Below, one piece after another: positions 1 through 5,726 of a stretch of 8,045 bases of DNA. The notes under the pieces are model-generated. The model was given only the letters and a program-made list of their open reading frames with translations, did no database searches and was not told the origin of the DNA. Every line of letters starts with the position of its first letter. Position 1 is the first letter of the stretch. The stretch covers positions 1 through 8,045 of the forward strand of contig DJHS01000097.1 of NCBI GenBank assembly GCA_002433235.1, read 5' to 3'. Both the position numbers and the translations under genes were made by a program. The stretch comes from UBA6614 sp002433235. GTDB taxonomy: Bacteria; Verrucomicrobiota; Verrucomicrobiia; Limisphaerales; UBA1100.

Positions 1-54
1 GGCAAGCCCGGTGAAGGCGGCAAGCCCGGTGAAGGTGGCAAGCAAGGCACACCT
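1..54 (+). repeat. 18-nt tandem repeat encoding GKPGEG units
   Basis: Two near-identical 18-nt units (1-18 and 19-36, differing at the last base) are followed by a degenerate third (37-54). They encode GKPGEG, GKPGEG and GKQGTP. The array runs off the left edge, so the total copy number is unknown. Gly-X-Y repeats of this kind give flexible or collagen-like segments. Confidence 0.8.
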
Positions 55-540
55 CGGTCCGCTGAAGAATCTAAGCTTCTGGCTCGCGCGCTGGACCGTT
101 TGGATGCGGCCCTGAATCCGCCCAAGTTTCACGGTGGAAAGGACGGCCAAAGCCAGCAACCCAACAATCAAAACCCGGGCCAGCAGGCGGCTCAACAGGC
201 ACAGGAAGCCCTGCAGCAGGCGGCACAGGCCCAAGCACGCGCCATGCAACAGGCACGTCAGGCGGGGCTACGGCCGGGCCAGTTGCCGCCACCCGGCGAA
301 GGTACAGGCGAAGGCGCACAATTCTCCGGTGCCCCCAAACCAGTCAAGCTGCCAAACCCGAAGGAGGTCGACATTGAGGAACTGGCCGAGAACTGGGCGC
401 GACTGGATCCCAAGGACCGCCAGCAAGTGCTGGACCGGATGCGAGCGCAATGGCCTGAATCTTACCGCAAGGCTATCGAGGCCTTTCTCGCCACCGTCGG
501 CAACCTACAAGGTGGACAGCCTGTTCCTCCACGCAAATGA
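1..540 (+). CDS. 3' end of a Gly/Pro/Gln-rich protein of unknown function (5' end outside window)
   Basis: The frame is open from base 1 to a TGA at 538-540, giving 179 visible C-terminal residues; the true start lies upstream. The visible part begins with collagen-like GKPGEG repeats. A short helical stretch (about residues 20-36) follows, then a Gln/Ala-rich segment (about 49-90) that could form a coiled coil, a Pro/Gly linker, and a compact acidic/basic helical tail (about 119-167, with the pattern ELAENWARLDPKDRQQVLDR then a WPESYRKAIEAFL stretch). Tails of this kind (W, then LxPKxRxxVL, then a P-x-x-Y motif) recur, as I remember them, at the ends of large Planctomycetota/Verrucomicrobiota proteins encoded beside toroid-repeat proteins; that is memory, not a search. 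Its stop overlaps the next start (ATGA, 537-540), so the two are probably co-translated. Function is unknown. Confidence 0.85.
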   Translation, partial: GKPGEGGKPGEGGKQGTPRSAEESKLLARALDRLDAALNPPKFHGGKDGQSQQPNNQNPGQQAAQQAQEALQQAAQAQARAMQQARQAGLRPGQLPPPGEGTGEGAQFSGAPKPVKLPNPKEVDIEELAENWARLDPKDRQQVLDRMRAQWPESYRKAIEAFLATVGNLQGGQPVPPRK

Positions 541-1649
541 ACGGACATCGGCTCCTTCTCCTTGGCAGCGTCTGGGTCACACTGTTGGGTTCGAGTGTGC
601 TCGCCGACGAGGTGGATGACGCCGTGCAAAAGGGCGTCAAGTTTCTGGTCTCCTGCCAAAGCGAACAACTCGGCGCATTCAATCCACCTGATCGAAACGT
701 TCGTTTTGCTGCTCAGAACAGTTATCCCATGACAGCCCTGGCGATCATGGCCATGGCCTCCGTCGGTCACCAGCCCACCGACCCTGGCGAGGTGGGCAAG
801 GCAATGAGCAAGGGCATCGAGTTTCTGTTGCGTAACGACCCCCGACGAAGCCGGGCGAGAGGCTACTACGGCACGGATGGATCGCGCATGTATGGTCACG
901 GCATCACCACCCTTTGCCTCAGCGAAGTGCTCGGCATGGCAGTCAGTCGCGATCAGGATCGTCGCATTCGTGCCGCACTGGTGCCCGCGGTCAACCTGAT
1001 CCTTGCTGCCCAGCGCAGCCGCAAGTTTGACGCGCGCCACGTGGGCGGGTGGCGGTACGAGCCTCACTCCAACGACTCGGACATCTCCATCTCCGTCTGG
1101 CAACTCATGGCCCTGCGCTCCGCGCAAAACGCCGGCATCCGCGTACCCAAGCAGAATATTGACTTGGCCATCCGCTACCTTGAGCGCAGCTATCTTTCCG
1201 GCCGGAATGCGCGTGACGAACCCACGAATCTGAAATCCGGGTTTGGCTACACACCCACCTCGCGCAGGCCTGGGTTTGCCACCACCTCCGCAGGGCTGCT
1301 CTCCCTGCAGGTTTGCAACCGGATTGACGCGCCCGAGGTCATCGGTGCCGCCAACTGGCTTGAGGATTATGACGTCCGTCCCAGCGACCGCTGGTTTTAC
1401 TACGGAGCTTATTACTACTCGCAAGGCATGCAGAAAAGAAAGGACTCGGATCCCGACAGCCCCGGCAGCCGCCAAGCCAGACTGGCCCGCGAAAACATCG
1501 AGCGCATCATGTTGAACCTCCAGAAAGCCAACGGCTCTTGGGATGCAACCAACGGAAATGAACGTGGCGTTGGGCAGGTCTATTGTTCCTCCTTGGCCAT
1601 CCTCAGCCTTTCCGTCAAATACCACTTCCTGCCCATCTACCAACACTAG
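537..1649 (+). CDS. Secreted alpha-alpha-toroid protein (prenyltransferase/squalene-oxidase repeat-like)
   Basis: This 370-residue protein starts at the ATG overlapping the previous stop. Residues 1-23 form a Sec signal peptide (HR, then a Leu-rich core, ending VLA before DE), so the mature protein is probably exported. The rest shows about five or six helical-hairpin repeats typical of the terpenoid cyclase/protein prenyltransferase toroid fold: a KGVKFLVSCQ-type helix near the N-terminus, KGIEFLL, a GGWRY motif followed by SDxSxSVWQLMAL, GFGYTP with TTSAGLLSL, and a last LQKANGSWD repeat ending in YCSSLAILSLS. The DxDD motif of squalene-hopene cyclases is not visible, so a true cyclase activity is not supported. 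Related proteins are numerous in Planctomycetota and Verrucomicrobiota and mostly lack assigned functions. The antisense strand is also open over most of this length, but has no family-like features. Confidence 0.88.
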   Translation: MNGHRLLLLGSVWVTLLGSSVLADEVDDAVQKGVKFLVSCQSEQLGAFNPPDRNVRFAAQNSYPMTALAIMAMASVGHQPTDPGEVGKAMSKGIEFLLRNDPRRSRARGYYGTDGSRMYGHGITTLCLSEVLGMAVSRDQDRRIRAALVPAVNLILAAQRSRKFDARHVGGWRYEPHSNDSDISISVWQLMALRSAQNAGIRVPKQNIDLAIRYLERSYLSGRNARDEPTNLKSGFGYTPTSRRPGFATTSAGLLSLQVCNRIDAPEVIGAANWLEDYDVRPSDRWFYYGAYYYSQGMQKRKDSDPDSPGSRQARLARENIERIMLNLQKANGSWDATNGNERGVGQVYCSSLAILSLSVKYHFLPIYQH

Positions 1650-1704
1650 CCGGACAGACTGTGGGATTGCCTTTTGCCTTCCAACCGCTCCATGCTTTCC
1701 CCGG

Positions 1705-3096
1705 ATGACCCAGTCCGGTTTCATCAAGACCGCCTGTCAGAACTGCGAGGGGCGGCTGGAACTGCCCGTCGATGCGATCGGCGTCAATTTCGCCTGCCCC
1801 CGGTGCAGCGCCAAACTCACTCTGGCGCTAAAGTGCGCCTGCACTCATTGTGGCGGACCCCTGTCCTTTGAACGCGAACACATCGGCCACTCCACTACCT
1901 GCGGGCACTGTGGCAGTGTCACCCCCCTGATGCCCTCGGCAATCATCGCCGACCAACCCCCACCTATCGAGCCAACTCAAAAGGCTGCAGAGACACAACC
2001 TCTTCCCATCGGCAAGGCTGCAGAGACACAACTGCTCCCCGCCAAGTCCACCCCAAAAGGCGCCGCCCCACCCAAGAGGCCGGCGGGAGCAGGTGGCCCC
2101 AAGGGACCTTCCGCGCCCGCACCACGAAAGCCGGGCGGCCCTGAGGGGGGCAGTACCCCCAAAAAACCCGGTCTGCCCCCCAAGAGGCCCGGAGGCGCCG
2201 GAGGCCCGGGGGGACCCACAGCACCCGCACCCCGTAAACCCTTGCCTCCCAAGAAACCCGGAGGAGATTTAGTGCCCAACGCTCCCACAAAACCATCACC
2301 TCCCGGTGCGGCACCCAAGCTCCCTAGCACGTCCCCCAAGAGACCCAGTGAACCAACCACACAAGGGCCAGAACCCGAGGAAAATGCCGCTGAGACTGAA
2401 TCCATTGCCATGCCGGGGGACGTCGTGCTACCCGGAAAGGCCCCATCCATGCCCAAGATGGGTGGAGGAAAAAGCACCGATGCCCAAGCCGCTCCCAAGC
2501 GCCCGGCCAGTGCGTCCGCATCTCCCAAGGCAGGCGGCCCCATGAGCCCATCGGCCGCTGCTGCATCCCGCCAATCCGCTCTTGCTCAATCTGAATCACA
2601 CGCCAAGGCAACTGCCCAAGCCGAAGCCACCGCCGAGGCCAACGCGTCGAACCTCGGCAAACTCAAGGACCAAGCCAGCCTCGCTTTCTTCGCCCTAACC
2701 GGGCTCGCAGGGCTGGCATGGTATATTGTTATTCCATATCTGGGCTATGGCGGCAGCGACTTGGTCTTCAAATCACCACCGCCCGACAGCATAGCCCCCA
2801 TCTATCGACCTGAATACGACTCAAGCCACATCACTGTGGATGGCAACAGCCTTAAAATTGTCGCTGGCGATGATGGGCTCCCGGAACTTCGAGGCACACT
2901 GCGAAACGATGGCGGCGACCCCACGCGCAATATCAAGCTGACGCTGCAAATTACCGGCGGCCCCCAGCCCGTCACCCTGACACATACCGTGAACCAAGAA
3001 GTCACCGCCGCCCAAGCGGTCGAGTTCAAGGCGCTCCTGTCGTTTGACCCGCCCGCCAACCCTATCATCAACGTCCAGAAAATCGAGACCCACTAA
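1705..3096 (+). CDS. Twin zinc-ribbon, Pro-rich, single-pass membrane protein
   Basis: The protein has 463 residues. The ATG at 1705 was chosen because the frame upstream overlaps the previous gene and reads as non-protein-like sequence; no clear Shine-Dalgarno is seen. Two zinc ribbons with identical spacing (C-x2-C-x16-C-x2-C) sit at C11/C14/C31/C34 and C46/C49/C66/C69. A long Pro/Ala/Lys/Gly/Ser-rich low-complexity linker covers about residues 78-315. One hydrophobic helix lies at about 325-346 (SLAFFALTGLAGLAWYIVIP), preceded by charged residues, and suits a C-out single-pass anchor. The C-terminal part (about 375-463) alternates like a beta-sandwich, with a LRGTLRNDGG stretch reminiscent of FxLYD/DUF3426-type domains. 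The overall plan recalls MJ0042-type zinc-ribbon plus DUF3426 proteins. I infer a cytoplasmic zinc-binding head, a flexible linker and an extracytoplasmic beta domain. The partner is unknown. Confidence 0.85.
   Translation: MTQSGFIKTACQNCEGRLELPVDAIGVNFACPRCSAKLTLALKCACTHCGGPLSFEREHIGHSTTCGHCGSVTPLMPSAIIADQPPPIEPTQKAAETQPLPIGKAAETQLLPAKSTPKGAAPPKRPAGAGGPKGPSAPAPRKPGGPEGGSTPKKPGLPPKRPGGAGGPGGPTAPAPRKPLPPKKPGGDLVPNAPTKPSPPGAAPKLPSTSPKRPSEPTTQGPEPEENAAETESIAMPGDVVLPGKAPSMPKMGGGKSTDAQAAPKRPASASASPKAGGPMSPSAAAASRQSALAQSESHAKATAQAEATAEANASNLGKLKDQASLAFFALTGLAGLAWYIVIPYLGYGGSDLVFKSPPPDSIAPIYRPEYDSSHITVDGNSLKIVAGDDGLPELRGTLRNDGGDPTRNIKLTLQITGGPQPVTLTHTVNQEVTAAQAVEFKALLSFDPPANPIINVQKIETH
1981..2046 (+). 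repeat. 33-nt tandem duplication in the linker of the zinc-ribbon protein
   Basis: Two adjacent 33-nt units (1981-2013 and 2014-2046) share an exact 19-nt beginning and encode KAAETQPLPIG and KAAETQLLPAK. This looks like a recent in-frame slippage duplication inside the low-complexity linker. Confidence 0.75.
2071..2241 (+). repeat. Two 21-residue Pro/Gly/Lys repeats, 108 nt apart
   Basis: The segments 2071-2133 and 2179-2241 encode near-identical 21-residue units: PKRP, then AG or GG, AGGP, KGPS or GGPT, then APAPRKP. Three residues differ. DNA identity is lower than protein identity, mostly through third-position changes, so the amino-acid pattern appears to be maintained. The units sit in the flexible linker of the zinc-ribbon protein. 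Confidence 0.7.
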
Positions 3097-3848
3097 CGCA
3101 GGAACCGGCCGCCGCTGATATCCAGCAGGGCGCCGTTGATAAAGCGGGCGTCGTCACTGGCCAAAAACACCACCGCGCCGGCCACCTCCTCGGCCTGACC
3201 GTTTCGAGATAAAGGTGTCTCCTTTTTATATTGTTCCATGCGCTCCGGCGCGGTGAACCGCTCGTGATGGCGCGTCTCGATGACGCCGGGCATGATGGCG
3301 TTCGTGCGCACCTCCGGCGCCAGCTCGCGCGCCAGCGTGCGTGTCATCACCTGCAGCCCGCCCTTGGCGATCGCGTACGGACCCGCGCCGCCGCCACCGC
3401 CGGTCTGTACCGAGAGCGAAAGGTTGTTGATGATCGCGCCATTGCCCGAGGCGCGCAAATGCGGAATCGCCCGCTGCGTGACGGCGAATGAACCCGTGAG
3501 GTTCACCGCCAGCGACTTTTCCCAAACCGCCAGCGGACAATCCTCCAGCGTCACCCGCTCCAGCGGATCGCCCGCGTTGTTCACGAGAATGTCCAGCCGC
3601 TGTGTTTGCGCGGTCAACTCATCCACAATCGCCGCCGCGGCTTCCGCATCCGCCAAATCTGCCCGCAACAACATGCCCTCGCCGCCGCCATTTCGAATCT
3701 CCTCCAACGTCGCCGTCGCCTCCGATTCACTAGCGTTGAAATGCACCCCCACGAAGGCCCCTGCCTCCGCGAGGGCCAACGCGATGGCCCGGCCGATGCC
3801 GACTCCGGCGCCGGTGACGAGGGCGACGCGATGGGCAAGTTTTTTCAC
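3093..3848 (-). CDS. Short-chain dehydrogenase/reductase (FabG-like SDR)
   Basis: This 251-residue classical SDR is close in length to FabG (about 244). It has the cofactor-binding T12-GAGVGIG-19, D64 in the RADL segment, the N90-NAG-93 motif, N116, catalytic Ser (S144 best fits), Y158 and K162 in YAIAK, and a C-terminal NGALLDISGG stretch usual in the family. The loop between the catalytic Ser and Tyr is Gly-rich (five consecutive Gly) and about one residue longer than in E. coli FabG. The start is a GTG backed by a strong AAGGAG site 7 nt upstream, and it overlaps by one base the stop of the aldo/keto reductase, so the two are translationally coupled. The reaction should be NAD(P)(H)-dependent oxidation or reduction of an alcohol/ketone; substrate unknown. 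With no fatty-acid genes nearby, a FabG role in fatty-acid synthesis is not favoured. Confidence 0.92.
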   Translation of the reverse strand: MKKLAHRVALVTGAGVGIGRAIALALAEAGAFVGVHFNASESEATATLEEIRNGGGEGMLLRADLADAEAAAAIVDELTAQTQRLDILVNNAGDPLERVTLEDCPLAVWEKSLAVNLTGSFAVTQRAIPHLRASGNGAIINNLSLSVQTGGGGGAGPYAIAKGGLQVMTRTLARELAPEVRTNAIMPGVIETRHHERFTAPERMEQYKKETPLSRNGQAEEVAGAVVFLASDDARFINGALLDISGGRFLR

Positions 3849-4846
3849 TAATAAACTCCTTGTATTTTGTCTGCGATTTGGGCGTCGTACAATTCGCGCA
3901 GTTGGGTGTGGGTTGCCTCGGGGAGTCGATCCATTCCGGAAACAGCGGTGTTGGACGCGGCTTGGGAGAGGCGGCTGGCGCCGGGGATGACGGTGGTGAT
4001 GGCCTCATGATCGAGTACCCAGCGGAGGGCCTGCTGGGCCATGGTGTGGTTGCCGGGATTGGGGAGCGTGTCGCGGACAGCCTCGGCGAGGGCGGCGCCG
4101 TGGGCGAGGCCGACGCCAGCGAAGGTTTCGCCGATGTTGAAGCATTGGCCCTCGGCGTTGTAATGGCGGTGGTCGGTTTCGGCGAAAGTGGTGTCGGCGG
4201 TGAATTTACCGGCGAGCAAGCCGCTGGCGAGCGGCACGCGCGCGATGAGGCCGACCCCTTTGGCCTGCGCGGCGGGCAGGAGTTCGTCGACAAGTTTTTG
4301 GCGGAAAATGTTGAAGATGATTTGCAGGCTGGCGAGGCCGGGTTGCTCGAGGCAAAGGAGGCCTTCCTCGACGGTCTCGACGCTGACGCCCCAGTGTTGG
4401 ATGAGGCCTTCGCTTTGCAGGGTGCGCAGGTGGTCGAAGACTTCGCCCCGGCGGAGTTCTTCGGTGGGGATGCAGTGGAGTTGCGTGAGGAAGAGGGAAT
4501 CAACGCCGAGGTGGCGCAGAGAATCCTCGGTGTGGGCGCGCATGGTCTCGAGGGAAAAATTCTGTGGCCACCCGTGCGGTTCATCGTGACGGCGGCCGAG
4601 CTTGGTGGCGACGTGGAGTTCGACGGAGGTGGTTTTGAGGAATTCGCCGATGGCGCGTTCGCTGTGGCCCATGCCGTAGACGTCGGCGGTGTCGATGAAG
4701 TTCACGCCGCACTCGACGGAGCGCGCGAGGATTGCCTGAGTGTCGGCGGGATTGACCTCGCCCCAGTCGGCGCTGCCGAGTTGCCAGGTGCCGAGGCCGA
4801 CTTCGGAGATGGCGGCGCCGGTGTTGCCCAAGGTGCGTGTGTGCAT
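3848..4846 (-). CDS. Aldo/keto reductase
   Basis: This 332-residue protein is usual in length for the aldo/keto reductase family (TIM barrel, NADPH-dependent reduction of aldehydes or ketones). The catalytic tetrad is visible as D52 (in NFIDTADVYG), Y57, K82 (in VATKLGRR) and H124 (in LTQLHC). The N-terminal RTLGNTGAAISEVGLGTWQLG and the C-terminal ALRWVL...TVIPGASR cofactor-binding region are typical. I chose the ATG at 4846 because it starts directly at the family's usual R-x-LG beginning. An in-frame extension to 4927 would add 27 Cys/Arg-rich residues that cross a probable dispersed repeat and overlap the next gene's end, so I reject it. No good Shine-Dalgarno is visible before this start. 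The stop TAG shares its G with the GTG of the SDR gene. The substrate cannot be assigned; the neighbours hint at a sugar-related compound. Confidence 0.92.
   Translation of the reverse strand: MHTRTLGNTGAAISEVGLGTWQLGSADWGEVNPADTQAILARSVECGVNFIDTADVYGMGHSERAIGEFLKTTSVELHVATKLGRRHDEPHGWPQNFSLETMRAHTEDSLRHLGVDSLFLTQLHCIPTEELRRGEVFDHLRTLQSEGLIQHWGVSVETVEEGLLCLEQPGLASLQIIFNIFRQKLVDELLPAAQAKGVGLIARVPLASGLLAGKFTADTTFAETDHRHYNAEGQCFNIGETFAGVGLAHGAALAEAVRDTLPNPGNHTMAQQALRWVLDHEAITTVIPGASRLSQAASNTAVSGMDRLPEATHTQLRELYDAQIADKIQGVY
3856..3861 (-). promoter_or_regulatory. Strong Shine-Dalgarno (AAGGAG) for the SDR gene
   Basis: On the minus strand the sequence reads AAGGAG, a 7-nt spacer, then GTG. It lies inside the last codons of the aldo/keto reductase and is the clearest ribosome binding site in the window. 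It decides the GTG start of the SDR gene. Confidence 0.8.
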
Positions 4847-4885
4847 GGCTGTTGATAAGGGGCGCAGGCGGCGAGGGCAATCAAA

Positions 4886-4916
4886 TGCGCACGCGGAGGC
4901 GCAGAGACACGGAGAA
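4886..4916. repeat. Possible dispersed intergenic repeat (degenerate GAGRCRCAGAG-type element)
   Basis: The 70-nt spacer between the CBM9-like gene and the aldo/keto reductase holds GCGGAGGCGCAGAGACACGG (4893-4912), with similar flanks. It is a run of purine-rich, short-period units. From memory, this resembles the short intergenic element that reads like LCVSAS/LCASAS when translated and is scattered through many environmental bacterial genomes, often next to stop codons. It lies immediately downstream of the TAA at 4919-4917, the expected place. One copy in one window cannot prove dispersal. Confidence 0.45.
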
Positions 4917-5726
4917 TTATTTAACAAGCTTCAACACTGGCCACTGCTTGGCGGAATAGTGGTACATGAGCTTGGGAAGATTTTTGCCGTTGGAGTGGTA
5001 CACGGCTTTGCCGCCGTTGCCGTTGAGGCAGACGGCGAGGAGGGAGAATTGGCGGCCGGGCTTCGGGGCAGGTTGGCGCGGGAAGAGGCTGCGCCATGGC
5101 AGGCGAAGTTCGGCGGTGTAGCCGATGTCGGTATCGGCGGGCTGATTGAGGGTGGTATTGGGGCGGAGTCGGGCGGCGCGTTGCACGGTGTGTTGGCCAT
5201 CGTCGGGCAGGTAGCGGTCGCGATGAAACTTGATGTGGGCGTAGCCGGGCTTGGGGATCTGCGCCAGTTGCGCGGCGGTGGGCAGCTCGATCCAGAGGGT
5301 GTTCAGGTGATTGGCGGCGTTGTGGTGAAGTTCCCAAAAGAAGCGGGGATTGTCCGCGATGAAAAACTCGACGAGATCGATTTGCTTTTTCGGCGCGTAC
5401 TCGATGGCTTGCGGCCGGCGATTGTTCGGCGGGCCGGTTTCGCGGCCGGTGCCAAGTGCGGTCAAATGCGAATCGGTGACTTCGTATGCGAAATACAAAT
5501 AAAAATCATCCCACACCGCCCGCGCGATCATGGGCGCGATCGTGGGTTGCTGGTGGGTTTGATCGTGCGGATACATCACCCGCAATGAGGTGGCCTTTTT
5601 CCAGCAAGCCTCATTGAGGCGTCCATCGATGATCGGCACTTGGCCGGTGTAATGCAGCGGCAACGGTTTGGGGGCGGCATTTACCCAAACGGAAAGTGCG
5701 CCGAGGATGATCCACCAGTGATTCAT
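4917..5726 (-). CDS. Secreted CBM9-like (carbohydrate-binding family 9-type) protein
   Basis: This 269-residue protein starts at an ATG overlapping the stop of the upstream gene (ATGA, 5723-5726). Residues 1-18 are a Sec signal peptide (hydrophobic core rich in W, I and L, cleavage after NAA). The body fits a single CBM9/DOMON-like beta-sandwich: I33-DGRLNEACWKKA-45 at the N-terminus, W72-DDFYLYFAYEVTD-85, D117-LVEFFIAD-125, and G202-YTAELRLPWRSLF-215. These are the usual landmarks of the family, and the length leaves room for only this domain. CBM9-type domains bind sugars or sit at the ends of larger enzymes; a free-standing secreted copy like this usually has no assigned activity. The operon partners suggest a role in extracytoplasmic glycan handling, which is inference. 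Confidence 0.85.
   Translation of the reverse strand: MNHWWIILGALSVWVNAAPKPLPLHYTGQVPIIDGRLNEACWKKATSLRVMYPHDQTHQQPTIAPMIARAVWDDFYLYFAYEVTDSHLTALGTGRETGPPNNRRPQAIEYAPKKQIDLVEFFIADNPRFFWELHHNAANHLNTLWIELPTAAQLAQIPKPGYAHIKFHRDRYLPDDGQHTVQRAARLRPNTTLNQPADTDIGYTAELRLPWRSLFPRQPAPKPGRQFSLLAVCLNGNGGKAVYHSNGKNLPKLMYHYSAKQWPVLKLVK

Noticed and set aside
1543..1704. Upstream in-frame extension of the zinc-ribbon protein
   Set aside because: It overlaps the end of the toroid-repeat gene and reads as Ser/Thr/Pro shadow sequence. The first zinc-ribbon cysteine falls 10 residues after the ATG at 1705, which is usual.
462..1727. Long minus-strand open frame (421 codons) opposite the toroid-repeat gene
   Set aside because: It is antisense to a protein with clear family motifs and a signal peptide. 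Its own translation has no recognisable domain, and long antisense frames are expected in GC-rich DNA.
1977..2543. Minus-strand Gly/Pro-rich frame of 188 codons
   Set aside because: It is the reverse complement of the low-complexity linker (Pro codons read as Gly), not an independent gene.
3730..4584. Minus-strand open frame in another phase across the AKR-SDR junction
   Set aside because: The translation is Ser/Pro/Ala/Arg-rich frame-shadow sequence overlapping two well-supported genes.
3860..4855. Plus-strand open frame of 331 codons covering almost the whole aldo/keto reductase
   Set aside because: The minus strand has the full AKR catalytic tetrad. The antisense translation is Gly/Ala/Glu/Val-biased with no motif.
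4847..4927. N-terminal 27-residue extension of the aldo/keto reductase
   Set aside because: It is Cys/Arg-rich, crosses the probable intergenic repeat and overlaps the neighbouring gene's end. The family's normal N-terminus begins at 4846.
4740..5588. Plus-strand open frame of 282 codons opposite the CBM9-like gene
   Set aside because: Gly/Val-rich antisense shadow. The minus-strand reading has a signal peptide and CBM9 landmarks.
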